Source: DASUHT01 sp038230835
GTDB lineage: Bacteria; Actinomycetota; Thermoleophilia; Gaiellales; JAICJC01
NCBI GenBank assembly: GCA_038230835.1
Contig: JBBRMM010000002.1
Span: 62,001 to 126,000 of the forward strand
DNA length: 64,000 bases
Direction: 5' to 3'
The position numbers were made by a program, and so were the translations under genes. Below are positions 1 through 7,336 of this stretch, in pieces. Under the pieces are notes generated by a model, which saw only the letters and a program-made list of their open reading frames with translations, made no database searches and was not told where the DNA came from. The number at the start of each line of letters is the position of its first letter. The first letter of the stretch is position 1.

Positions 1-777
1 CAGGCCGCCCACGATCTTGGCGCCGGCGGCCAGTCCGCCGCCCATCTCGGCGCCCTGGGCGATGTTGCCGCCGGCGCTCTCGGCGGCCGCCGCCGGCATC
101 AGGAACATCGTCTGCAGGCACAGCCGGCCAGGCCCGTTGAACCGGTTCCAGGTCAGCTTGCCGCCGCCGCCGAGGAGCCCGGTCTTGAGGCCCATGGTGA
201 CCGCCTCCATCTGCACGCTCGAATCCTTGTACAGCCATGCACCGGCCTCGACGTCCAACTGCTCGCCGGCACCGAGCACGATCTCGAACAGGTCGCCCGA
301 GCCGTGGAGCCACACCAGCGCCTCGCCGCCCTGGCTCTTGAACTTGTCCACGAACAGGCCGCTGCCGCCGAACAGCATGTTGCGCACGCCCTTGACCCGC
401 TCGAAGGTGTAGTCCAGGTTGTCGGTGGCGGCGAGAAACTGGTGCTCGCGCACGTGCAGCTCATGGCCGGGCTGGATGGGCAGCGTGACCACCTTGCCGG
501 GGGAGTCGTGAGAGAAGGCGATCCGGCCGGGGCCGTGTGCACGGGTCATGAAGAAGTCGAGCCCCGCGATCTTGCGCTTGAGGCCGCCCGGCAGCTTCTT
601 CAGCGATATCTCCGTTTGCGCGTCCTTCCATAGCAGCGTGTGATGCTCGAAGAAGATCGCCTCCGAGCCGTTGAGATGAAACACCAACTGCGGCACCAGG
701 GTGCCTTCGACCGCATACTGACCGCCCTGGAAATCGGCCTTGACGGGATCTGCGTGGACGGGGACGGGCTCGGACAT
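1..777 (-). CDS. AIM24 family protein (3' end cut by window edge)
   Basis: The frame reads open from ATG at 777 to the window edge, so at least 259 residues are present and the C-terminus is missing. The protein is glycine-rich with beta-strand character. It contains the AIM24/DUF124 pattern: an early FQGGQYAVEGTLVPQL segment, the central run MLFGGSGLFVDKF, and a late LLGGGGKL-RFNGPGRLCLQT segment. These features identify the family (TIGR00266-like), whose bacterial function is not established. GGAG lies 7 nt before the ATG and fixes the start. No signal peptide or membrane segment is seen. Family assignment is from remembered motif pattern, not a search. Confidence 0.85.
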   Translation of the reverse strand, partial: MSEPVPVHADPVKADFQGGQYAVEGTLVPQLVFHLNGSEAIFFEHHTLLWKDAQTEISLKKLPGGLKRKIAGLDFFMTRAHGPGRIAFSHDSPGKVVTLPIQPGHELHVREHQFLAATDNLDYTFERVKGVRNMLFGGSGLFVDKFKSQGGEALVWLHGSGDLFEIVLGAGEQLDVEAGAWLYKDSSVQMEAVTMGLKTGLLGGGGKLTWNRFNGPGRLCLQTMFLMPAAAAESAGGNIAQGAEMGGGLAAGAKIVGGL

Positions 778-921
778 GGAGTCTCCAGACGGTCTCGGCG
801 TGGGCATCGGCGGCCGGCGTGTAGTCGCGTCGACGGCGTGAGCATAGACCCCTGCGGCGGACGTCGCCGGGCGTGCCCGACAAGGTGGGAATACCCTGTC
901 CCGCGGCACGTTTGCAGGGGT

Positions 922-1233
922 ATGCAGGACATCAGCTCAGCACGCTCCAACGCGTCGCCGGCAACTCAGGTGCTGCTGCATAGAGCGGAGTTCTCGGAGA
1001 TCGAGTGGGCGGTGCTCGACCGCCGGTACGGCGCGACCTCAGGAGCGGGTGAGGCCTCCTGGTCGGAGGTCGCCGGTGCACTCGACCTGCCGATCTGGCG
1101 GGCCTGCCAGATCAAGTCGCTCGCTCTTGACCGGGTCGGCGTCGTCGACCTGGACTGTGAGATCGAGGCCCTCGCCCCGGCCAGCCTTGCGCGCCGGAGG
1201 CGGTGCCCCGCAAGGCGCGGGCACGCGGCCTGA
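922..1233 (+). CDS. small hypothetical protein, possibly HTH-like
   Basis: A 103-residue frame starting at ATG, with a G-rich stretch directly upstream. The middle (about residues 17-67) reads like the C-terminal helix-turn-helix of a sigma-70 region 4: a 'FSEIEWAVLDRRYG' helix, then 'SWSEVAGALDLPIWRACQI'. The last 30 residues are arginine-rich and unstructured. It sits between the divergent AIM24 gene and the convergent cupin gene. Codon use is compatible with a real gene, but the size and high G+C make this tentative. A role in transcription is only inferred from the helix pattern. Confidence 0.4.
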   Translation: MQDISSARSNASPATQVLLHRAEFSEIEWAVLDRRYGATSGAGEASWSEVAGALDLPIWRACQIKSLALDRVGVVDLDCEIEALAPASLARRRRCPARRGHAA

Positions 1234-1245
1234 GTCCGTGATCCG

Positions 1246-1629
1246 TCAGCCGTCGTGACGATGCTCGGCCGGCAGGCCGAGCCTGTCCACCGTGTCCGGC
1301 CCGCAGTCGTACTGCACGAGAATCGCCGTCTCGTCGCCGACGACCCAGCCGTCGTGGCCGGGTGCGACGACCACCGCTGCCGGTGCGGCGTAGTCCTCGG
1401 TGCATCCGTCGGCGTACTCGACCGTCATCCGACCCTGGACCAGGAAGCCGACGTGTGCGTGCATGCAGCGCTCACCGCCGGTCACCGGCTGCATGTGGGT
1501 CGACCAGCGCCATCCCACCGGATAGGCGACGCGCTTGATGCGCCCGATACCGGCCGGCACGTCGTCCACCACCAGCCCGCCGATCTCTGTCCGGGAACTG
1601 CCTGCGATCGGTGCCTCGAGGCCACTCAC
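1246..1629 (-). CDS. cupin-domain protein
   Basis: A 127-residue single-domain cupin. Histidines for metal binding can be seen in 'STHMQP' and 'CMHAHVGFLVQGRM', followed by a glycine-rich turn and the second cupin half near 'APGHDGWVV'. The chosen GTG at 1629 lies 18 nt after the stop of the upstream glycosidase gene. A longer reading would run back through that gene. Small cupins of this kind often bind a metal or a small ligand, but the substrate cannot be read from the sequence. Probably co-transcribed with the glycosidase. Confidence 0.7.
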   Translation of the reverse strand: MSGLEAPIAGSSRTEIGGLVVDDVPAGIGRIKRVAYPVGWRWSTHMQPVTGGERCMHAHVGFLVQGRMTVEYADGCTEDYAAPAAVVVAPGHDGWVVGDETAILVQYDCGPDTVDRLGLPAEHRHDG

Positions 1630-1646
1630 GCGGCCATCATATCGCC

Positions 1647-2552
1647 CTACCACACCTTGAAGTAGGTGCGCTGGCTCCAGCTGCGGTAGGCCGAGAGCGT
1701 GTTCGCGTTCGAGGTCACGCGGAAGTCGTACCCCTTGGGCGACACCGAATCGAAGTAGGACACGGCCTTGAGATCCGGATGGGTCTGGATCCACGCCGCT
1801 GCGCCCACCATCCAGGCGGGGGTGCGCGGGTCGCGCGCCGGCGATGCGGTCTCGGCGATGATCAGCGGCTTGCGCTGGTTCACGGCAAACGTGAAGGCGG
1901 CACCGAAGATCTCACCGAAGCTGCGCCACGACTGACCGGGAAAGTTGTAGCCGTCGGTGCCCACCCAGTTCACGTAGGCGGCGCCCGGCCAGAAGTGCTG
2001 GGCGACGCCGCGCGGGAAGTCGAACGCCATCGGGCACCACACGAAGCGGACGTTGGTGGCGCCGGCGTTCTTGAAGATCGTGAATGTGCGCCTCCAGGCG
2101 GCGATCACCTGCGTGGGCGTGCCGATGTAGCGAGGATGGCCGTGTGGCTGGTCGAACTCGTAGAACGGTCGCAGAAGGATCCGCCCACCCAGCTTGCGCA
2201 GAGCCAGTGCCGCGTTGCGGATACGCGTGTCCTGAGAGCCGCCGGCGATCCCCGACGCGGTGGTCAAGGGCGCGGCCGACCAGGAGATCATCGGGATCCG
2301 TCCAGCGCGAATGTCGGTACCGAACGCCGACCACGTCGTGAAGTTCCAGGGCACGTAGCGGTGGTCGATGGCGAGCTTGCGGCCGATCTTGCCCTCCAGT
2401 GTGGTGACGCCCCCGCTGTCGTTGGGGAACGCTCCGAACAACGATCCATTCGTGGGAGCGATCGTGATGGAGGATGTGGTGCCGGCACCTGCCGGGGCGG
2501 CGATACACAGGGTGACCGCAAGCGCGGTGAGAACGAGTTTCGGGAACGTCAT
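1647..2552 (-). CDS. secreted glycoside hydrolase, GH26-like
   Basis: 301 residues with an N-terminal signal peptide (MTFPK, hydrophobic core, AAPAGAG). The mature part is a TIM-barrel glycosidase of the beta-mannanase (GH26) type. The acid/base glutamate is in 'LLRPFYEFDQ' and the nucleophile glutamate in 'PLIIAETASP' near the C-terminus. Between them 'VRFVWCPM' and 'VNWVGTDGYNF' are typical barrel strands. It likely cleaves an extracellular beta-mannan or similar glucan, but substrate is inferred from family. AGGAGG precedes the ATG by 5 nt. The cupin gene follows 18 nt after its stop. Confidence 0.8.
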   Translation of the reverse strand: MTFPKLVLTALAVTLCIAAPAGAGTTSSITIAPTNGSLFGAFPNDSGGVTTLEGKIGRKLAIDHRYVPWNFTTWSAFGTDIRAGRIPMISWSAAPLTTASGIAGGSQDTRIRNAALALRKLGGRILLRPFYEFDQPHGHPRYIGTPTQVIAAWRRTFTIFKNAGATNVRFVWCPMAFDFPRGVAQHFWPGAAYVNWVGTDGYNFPGQSWRSFGEIFGAAFTFAVNQRKPLIIAETASPARDPRTPAWMVGAAAWIQTHPDLKAVSYFDSVSPKGYDFRVTSNANTLSAYRSWSQRTYFKVW

Positions 2553-2661
2553 AGCACCTCCTGCCGGGGGATGGGTTCCCTCTGATCATCGGCACCGTAT
2601 GTAAGCCCACCGCGCGAACGACGTCAGGAAACCGTAAAGGGTTGCCCGCGCTTTAGAGTTC

Positions 2662-3588
2662 TTAGGGCCGCGACGGTGACGGCGGCCGGGCCGCGCGTGC
2701 GACGCGTGAGAACCGGTCGGCGGACAGGCCGACCGCGTGCATGACCACAGGGCCGTGTGCGATCAACCCTTCCGCAGCCCGCTCCTTGAGCAGGTCGGGC
2801 AGGAAGGCGTCGGCCAGCCATTCACGCCCGTGCGCCACCGATGCGCGGGCCTCGATCCGGATCAGGTCGTCACTCAACCGCTCGACCTCGGTGACGACCG
2901 GGGAGGCGACGAAGCGGGTTGGGCCCTTGGGCACGATCTCGGCCACCTCCGCGATCAGGTCGCGACCCTCGCGCTCGTCGGTCACGAACATCTCCAGGAT
3001 CACGTCGCGGGCGGCGCTGGGAAGCACCCGAGCGGCCAGGATCTGCGAGTTGTGGACGTGCACGACCTCGCCGGTGACAGCCCGGAGGCGAGTCGCACGT
3101 AGACCGACGGCGTCCACCACCCCGATCAGGCCGAGCGGTTCGAGAATGACGTTGTCTCCGACCGAGAACCAGCCCTCGAAGAACATGAAGAACCCCGACA
3201 GGATGTCGGTCAGGAATCGCTGGGCTGCGAATCCGATCACCAGGACGAGCAGGGACGCGCCGGCCACCGCGCCGAACCGCCCGCCTCCAGACAGCCGGGC
3301 CAGCGACACGAACAGCGCCATGCCGAACAGGAGGTAGCGCAGCGTGGTGCTGATCAGCGAGACGGCGGTCTCCCGGCGCTTGATGCTCGTGATCACGGCG
3401 GTGTCGATGGAGTCGCCGTCGTGCCGACGTTCGTGCCGTCGGGCCAGTCCCTCGGCCACCCGTCCGCTGGCCTGGGAGATCAGCCAGGCGGCGGCGAACG
3501 ATCCGGCGACGACCGCGACGTCGGCCCAGGTGGAGCTCTCGAAGTTGTGCCAGACGCTGCTCACGCCGAGCCATGTGGGGACATGCAT
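2662..3588 (-). CDS. mechanosensitive ion channel, MscS family
   Basis: 308 residues. Three hydrophobic segments lie at about 25-43, 83-103 and 113-132. The last continues into the MscS pore/beta-domain signature 'FLTDILSGFFMFFEGWFSVGDNVILEP'. This is followed by 'GVVDAVGLRATRLRAVTGEVVHVHNSQI', the conserved beta domain that forms the cytosolic vestibule. The C-terminal third is the soluble alpha/beta cap. These channels open under membrane tension and release solutes on hypo-osmotic shock. The protein acts in the cytoplasmic membrane. GGGGAG lies directly against the ATG. It stands alone, divergent from the propeller gene. Confidence 0.9.
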   Translation of the reverse strand: MHVPTWLGVSSVWHNFESSTWADVAVVAGSFAAAWLISQASGRVAEGLARRHERRHDGDSIDTAVITSIKRRETAVSLISTTLRYLLFGMALFVSLARLSGGGRFGAVAGASLLVLVIGFAAQRFLTDILSGFFMFFEGWFSVGDNVILEPLGLIGVVDAVGLRATRLRAVTGEVVHVHNSQILAARVLPSAARDVILEMFVTDEREGRDLIAEVAEIVPKGPTRFVASPVVTEVERLSDDLIRIEARASVAHGREWLADAFLPDLLKERAAEGLIAHGPVVMHAVGLSADRFSRVARAARPPSPSRP

Positions 3589-3714
3589 CTCCCCATGATG
3601 CCCGACGCCGGTTGGATCCCGATGAGGTCACCAGGGCGTCTCCGCACTAGCGCTGACAAAAAAACACAAGTACGCTCGATGCGAGATACTTAATCCACAG
3701 CAAGGAGTTCCTCA

Positions 3715-5658
3715 GTGTTGCGATGTGTGCGCATCGGTGTTCCGCTCGCTCTGACCGTGGCCGCTCTGGTCGCCGCGCCGGCCGCGAGTGCCGTCAACGC
3801 CAACCAGTCAGTGGTCGTGTCACAGACCCCCGTGTCATGGACGCCGAACATCCTCGACGGACTCGTCCGGGCCGAGGTGCAGGTCGGCAACGAGATCGTC
3901 GTCGGCGGCACCTTCACGCAGGTCAAGGACCCGGGCGGTCCGACCCTCACTCGCAACAGGATCTTCGCTTTCGACGCCACCACCGGCCAGATCGACCCCA
4001 ACTTCGCTCCTGACATCGAGGGTGGAGAGGTGAGCACGATCGAGGCGTCGGCAGACAACACCTCGGTGTTCGTGGGCGGCATGTTCCAGACCGTCAACGG
4101 CTCCACCGCCAACAAGCGGCTGGTCAAGCTCAACCTGTCCGACGGATCGATCGACCAGGCGTTCAAGGTGTCGGTCGGCGGGTCGTGGGTCGAGGAAGCC
4201 CACCGGTTGGGCAGCGACCTCTACTTCGGCGGCGCATTCTCGACCGTGAACGGCGCCGTTCGCGGCCGCTTTGCCGCGGTCAACGTCGACACCGGCGTGC
4301 TCGATCCCAACGTCGATGTGAACTTCGCCACCAAGCGGGCGGGAACCCTGCGGGTGGCGCACTTCGACATCTCGCCGGACGGCACCAAGATCGTCGCGGT
4401 CGGTACCTTCCTGACCGTGGACGGCCTCGACCGCGCGCAGATCGCGATGCTCGACCTGACCACCAACCCGGTCTCGGTGTCGAGCTGGGAGTCCAACAGC
4501 TTCAAACCGCTCTGCTCGAGCCATTTCGACACCTACTTGCGGGACATCAGCTTCTCGCCGGACGGCTCGTACTTCGTGGTGGCCGACACCGGCGCCTGGT
4601 ACGGCGGCCCCAACGCCGGGGTGCTGTGCGACAGCGCCTCGCGCTGGGAGACCGGCGCCACCGGGCCTGGGCAGCTGCCGACATGGGCGGACTACACCGG
4701 CGGCGACAGCCTGACCCAGGTCGCCGTGGACGGCACCGCGGTGTACGTGGGCGGCCATCAGCGCTGGCTCAACAACCCCTTCGCGGGCGACGCAGCCGGC
4801 CCCGGCGCCATCCTGCGGTTCGGCATCGCGGCCCTCGACCCGGTCAACGGACTGCCCTACTCGTGGAACCCCGGGCGGGACCCGCGCGGGACCGGCGTGT
4901 GGGCGCTGCTGGGCACCGACTCCGGCCTGTGGGTGGGCAGCGACACGGCGTACATCGACGGCCTGTACCACGCCCGGCTCGCCATGCTGCCGGTCTCCGG
5001 CGGCGCGACGCCGCCAGCCTGGAACGTGGGCAGCCTGCCCGGGCCGCTGGACACGCTGGGCTCCGGCGGTGCTGTCAGCCGGTCGTTCGACGGCACCACC
5101 GCCGGCGCGGCATCGGCGCTCTCGACCGGCATCGACTGGTCGCACGTGCGCGGGGCGTTCATGCTCAACGGCAAGCTGTACACCGGCTGGGACGACGGCC
5201 ACCTGTACGTGCGCAGCTTCGACGGCTCGACGCTGGGAGCGCCGGCCGCGGTCGCGCTCAACGGGCTCGGCTCCAGCCAGTTCCCGATCGCCAGCCTGAC
5301 CGGCATGTTCTTCGACCCGGCCGGCGGCCGGCTCTACTACACGGTGTCGGGTGACTCGCACCTCTACTACCGCTACTTCGAGCCGGAGGACTCGCTGGTG
5401 GGGGCGCAGACGTTCGTGGCCAGCGGCAACGGCGACGGCCTGTCCTGGAGCGGCGTCAGCCAGATGACGATGGCCAACGGCCGCATCTACTACGTCCAGA
5501 CCACCGGCGGACACGGTCACGCGTTCGAGTCCGACCTGTACCGGATCAGCTTCTCGGCCGGCAAGCCGGTGCCGGGAACGCAGGCCCTGGTCAGCGGGCC
5601 GGCGGCCGGCGACGGCCAGGACTGGAGCGGTCGCGGGATGTTCGTCGTCGCCTCATAG
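3715..5658 (+). CDS. secreted beta-propeller protein, delta-60 repeat-like
   Basis: 647 residues starting at GTG, with AAGGAG 7 nt upstream. A signal peptide is present (LALTVAALVAAPAASA). The first 450 residues contain repeats of the form 'V..GG.F..V.......RLA.L...TG..D..F', such as VVGGTFTQVKD, VFVGGMFQTVNG, YFGGAFSTVNG and KIVAVGTFLTVDG. This matches delta-60 repeat propellers (DUF5122). The last 170 residues repeat 'F.L.GKLYTGW' and 'LYYTVSGDSHLYYRYF' units, again blade-like. Such exported proteins are common in actinobacteria and myxobacteria, and their role is unknown. Convergent with kynA, overlapping it by six bases. Confidence 0.8.
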   Translation: MLRCVRIGVPLALTVAALVAAPAASAVNANQSVVVSQTPVSWTPNILDGLVRAEVQVGNEIVVGGTFTQVKDPGGPTLTRNRIFAFDATTGQIDPNFAPDIEGGEVSTIEASADNTSVFVGGMFQTVNGSTANKRLVKLNLSDGSIDQAFKVSVGGSWVEEAHRLGSDLYFGGAFSTVNGAVRGRFAAVNVDTGVLDPNVDVNFATKRAGTLRVAHFDISPDGTKIVAVGTFLTVDGLDRAQIAMLDLTTNPVSVSSWESNSFKPLCSSHFDTYLRDISFSPDGSYFVVADTGAWYGGPNAGVLCDSASRWETGATGPGQLPTWADYTGGDSLTQVAVDGTAVYVGGHQRWLNNPFAGDAAGPGAILRFGIAALDPVNGLPYSWNPGRDPRGTGVWALLGTDSGLWVGSDTAYIDGLYHARLAMLPVSGGATPPAWNVGSLPGPLDTLGSGGAVSRSFDGTTAGAASALSTGIDWSHVRGAFMLNGKLYTGWDDGHLYVRSFDGSTLGAPAAVALNGLGSSQFPIASLTGMFFDPAGGRLYYTVSGDSHLYYRYFEPEDSLVGAQTFVASGNGDGLSWSGVSQMTMANGRIYYVQTTGGHGHAFESDLYRISFSAGKPVPGTQALVSGPAAGDGQDWSGRGMFVVAS

Positions 5659-6441
5659 GCGGGAGCGGATCAGCCACAGATCAGGGAAGGCCGGGGCGAA
5701 GAGCGTCGATCGCAGATACTCCGCCCCGGCCGACCCCCCGGTGCCCGACCGCGAGCCGATGGTTCGCTCGACCATCTTCACATGCCGGTAGCGCCACTCC
5801 TGGATGCCCTCGTCGATGTCGACCAGTCGCTCGCAGACCGCCGACGCCGCCGGATCCGACCGGTACACGGCGACCAGCACCTCCTGCACGCCGGCGTTCG
5901 GCTCCAGCGGCCGGGTGACGTCACGGGCGAGGGCTTCGGCCGGGATCGGGTGGCCGCAACCGGCCAGGAAACGCAGCAACGAGTCGTACACGCACGGCCG
6001 GCTCATGGCGGCGGCGATGCCGCTGTGCTCCTCGCCCTCCGGGTACGGCCCCAGCATCGAGTCGGCGCGGCGACCGAGCACGGCCTCCAGGCGGCGGAAC
6101 TGTGCCGACTGAAACCCGCTGGCCGACTCCAGCCGACCCCGGAACCCGCCGAACTGCAGCGGGGTGAGGGTCTCCAGCACATCGATCTGGGCGACCACCG
6201 TCTTGAGGATGGTGAGGATCCGGCGCGCGGTGTGCAGGGCCGCGGCGGAGTCCCCGCACTCCAGCATCTGCTGCAGGTGGGCGAATTCGTGCAGCAGCTG
6301 CTTGAACCACAGCTCGTACACCTGGTGGATGACGATGAACAGCAGCTCGTCGTGCTCCGGGCCGTCGGACAGTGGCGTCTGGCACGCCAGCAGCTCCTCG
6401 AGCCGCAGGTAGGACGCGTAGGTGACGGCGCGATCGGCCAC
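5653..6441 (-). CDS. kynA: tryptophan 2,3-dioxygenase
   Basis: 262 residues, the usual length for bacterial TDO. Family motifs are complete: 'TYASYLRL' at the N-terminus, 'HDELLFIVIHQVYELWFKQLLHE' (the histidine there precedes the heme pocket), 'FGGFRGRLESASGFQSAQFR', and 'WRYRHVKMVERTIGSRSGTGGS' with the heme-ligating histidine. The enzyme is a cytosolic heme protein that opens the indole ring of L-tryptophan to N-formylkynurenine, the first step of the kynurenine pathway. No other kynurenine gene is in the window. The GTG start has no Shine-Dalgarno sequence but a TATCGT box 6 nt upstream, so it is probably leaderless. Confidence 0.95.
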   Translation of the reverse strand: MADRAVTYASYLRLEELLACQTPLSDGPEHDELLFIVIHQVYELWFKQLLHEFAHLQQMLECGDSAAALHTARRILTILKTVVAQIDVLETLTPLQFGGFRGRLESASGFQSAQFRRLEAVLGRRADSMLGPYPEGEEHSGIAAAMSRPCVYDSLLRFLAGCGHPIPAEALARDVTRPLEPNAGVQEVLVAVYRSDPAASAVCERLVDIDEGIQEWRYRHVKMVERTIGSRSGTGGSAGAEYLRSTLFAPAFPDLWLIRSRL

Positions 6442-6447
6442 CCGTAC

Positions 6448-6453
6448 ACGATA
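6448..6453 (-). promoter_or_regulatory. -10-like box of kynA, leaderless
   Basis: TATCGT on the minus strand ends 6 nt before the kynA GTG. There is no Shine-Dalgarno sequence. It faces a second such box for the divergent gene, so the two genes seem to share a 34-nt promoter region. Confidence 0.55.
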
Positions 6454-6462
6454 CGCCGAGAC

Positions 6463-6468
6463 TAGAGT
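6463..6468 (+). promoter_or_regulatory. -10-like box, leaderless gene at 6476
   Basis: TAGAGT ends 7 nt before ATG 6476, the spacing expected when transcription begins at the start codon. No clear -35 hexamer is seen. Confidence 0.55.
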
Positions 6469-6475
6469 GAGCGGT

Positions 6476-7210
6476 ATGAGTATGGAGACGAGCCTGCGGC
6501 CGCTTCCGGCCGCCTATCTCGAGACCACGGCTGCGCTTCACCGGCTGGCGGTGTACGTGATCTCGCCGGCCCAGCGGATCGCAAACGGCGGGATCATCAT
6601 GCACGCGAGCCCCGGCGGCTTCTCGACCTTCGAGTTCGCCGGGCGCACCGTGCGGGTGGACGGCGTCGACCTCGTCGTGGAGGGGCGCGACTCGCTGCGG
6701 ATGCCGATCTCGAGCCTGCGAGCGGCGGCACTCGCCCTCGGTATCGAGCCCGACGTGCGCCAGCAGGAGCAGTTCGACGTCCCACCGGCCGGCGAGCTGG
6801 ATGCTCCGCTGACCATCGACCCCAACGCCGTCGCATCGCTGGCGGAATGGTTCGCATTCGTCACCGACGCCCTGGAGGTGATCCGCGCCGAGTCGGGGCC
6901 GCAGGACGACGTGAGCATCGTGCGCATCTGGCCGGAGCATTTCGACGCCGCGATCGACCACGGCGACCAGGCCGCCAAGCGCCGGGGGACGTTCGGCGGC
7001 TCGCCGGGCGACCGCCACCACGCCGAGCCGTACCTGTACGTGTCGCCCTGGGCGGGCCGGATCGACGCCTTCTTCGGCGATCCGAGCTTCCGCGGCGCCT
7101 CACTCACACACACGCAGCTCGTGGAAGTTCAGCGCGCAGGCTCCGATCCTGCCGCGGTCGCCGTGGCATTCCTGCGCGAGGCCCGTGACCTGATCGCGCG
7201 CCACGCGTGA
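6476..7210 (+). CDS. conserved hypothetical protein
   Basis: 244 residues, cytosolic by composition. I do not recognise the family with certainty. The C-terminal half contains 'IVRIWPEHFDAAIDHGD', 'GGSPGDRHHAEPYLYVSPW' and 'FREARDLIARHA'. This resembles the 'WP-HFD ... G-SPGD ... PEPYFYV' layout of DUF5996-like proteins. No membrane segment, signal peptide or cofactor motif is visible. The ATG at 6476 is chosen because of the TAGAGT box upstream; a longer reading would begin inside the divergent kynA. It may share regulation with kynA across the short divergent region. Confidence 0.75.
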   Translation: MSMETSLRPLPAAYLETTAALHRLAVYVISPAQRIANGGIIMHASPGGFSTFEFAGRTVRVDGVDLVVEGRDSLRMPISSLRAAALALGIEPDVRQQEQFDVPPAGELDAPLTIDPNAVASLAEWFAFVTDALEVIRAESGPQDDVSIVRIWPEHFDAAIDHGDQAAKRRGTFGGSPGDRHHAEPYLYVSPWAGRIDAFFGDPSFRGASLTHTQLVEVQRAGSDPAAVAVAFLREARDLIARHA

Positions 7211-7211
7211 C

Positions 7212-7224
7212 GGTGCCTGGCACC
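7212..7224. repeat. short GC-rich palindrome GGTGCC-T-GGCACC
   Basis: A perfect 6-bp inverted repeat with a single-base centre, placed immediately after the stop of the hypothetical gene and before the permease promoter. It has the size and symmetry of mobile intergenic palindromes seen in many high-GC genomes. It has no T-run, so it is not a classical terminator. No second copy was found in the window. Confidence 0.4.
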
Positions 7225-7266
7225 TGATCGGCGGGCAGAGGTTTTCGGGCGTCTTGCACGAAGTCA

Positions 7267-7296
7267 TTGACATTCCATTGGCTGTCATGCGAAGAT
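7267..7296 (+). promoter_or_regulatory. candidate promoter of the amino acid permease
   Basis: TTGACA at 7267 is a consensus -35 hexamer. After an 18-nt spacer GAAGAT at 7291 could serve as a weak -10. A perfect 12-bp palindrome follows it. The -35 and the isolated position in a 126-nt intergenic region support a promoter, but the -10 is poor. Confidence 0.4.
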
Positions 7297-7299
7297 CGC

Positions 7300-7311
7300 C
7301 GGTATATACCG
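7300..7311. promoter_or_regulatory. 12-bp palindrome CGGTATATACCG
   Basis: Perfectly self-complementary and AT-rich inside a GC-rich genome, located 25 nt before the permease start and just after the candidate promoter. The position fits a repressor operator or an alternative core promoter element. The cognate regulator is unknown. Confidence 0.4.
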
Positions 7312-7336
7312 CCCCCAGGGGCTGAAAGGAGGCCGC

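Noticed and set aside
3835..5520. A minus-strand frame opposite the propeller gene
   Set aside because: Composition is rich in A/V/R/H with no domain pattern, while the plus strand has clear repeat motifs and a signal peptide.
7225..7336. Riboswitch (mini-ykkC or similar) before the permease
   Set aside because: No paired ACGR-loop hairpins or other known riboswitch core could be found; only palindromes and a promoter-like element.
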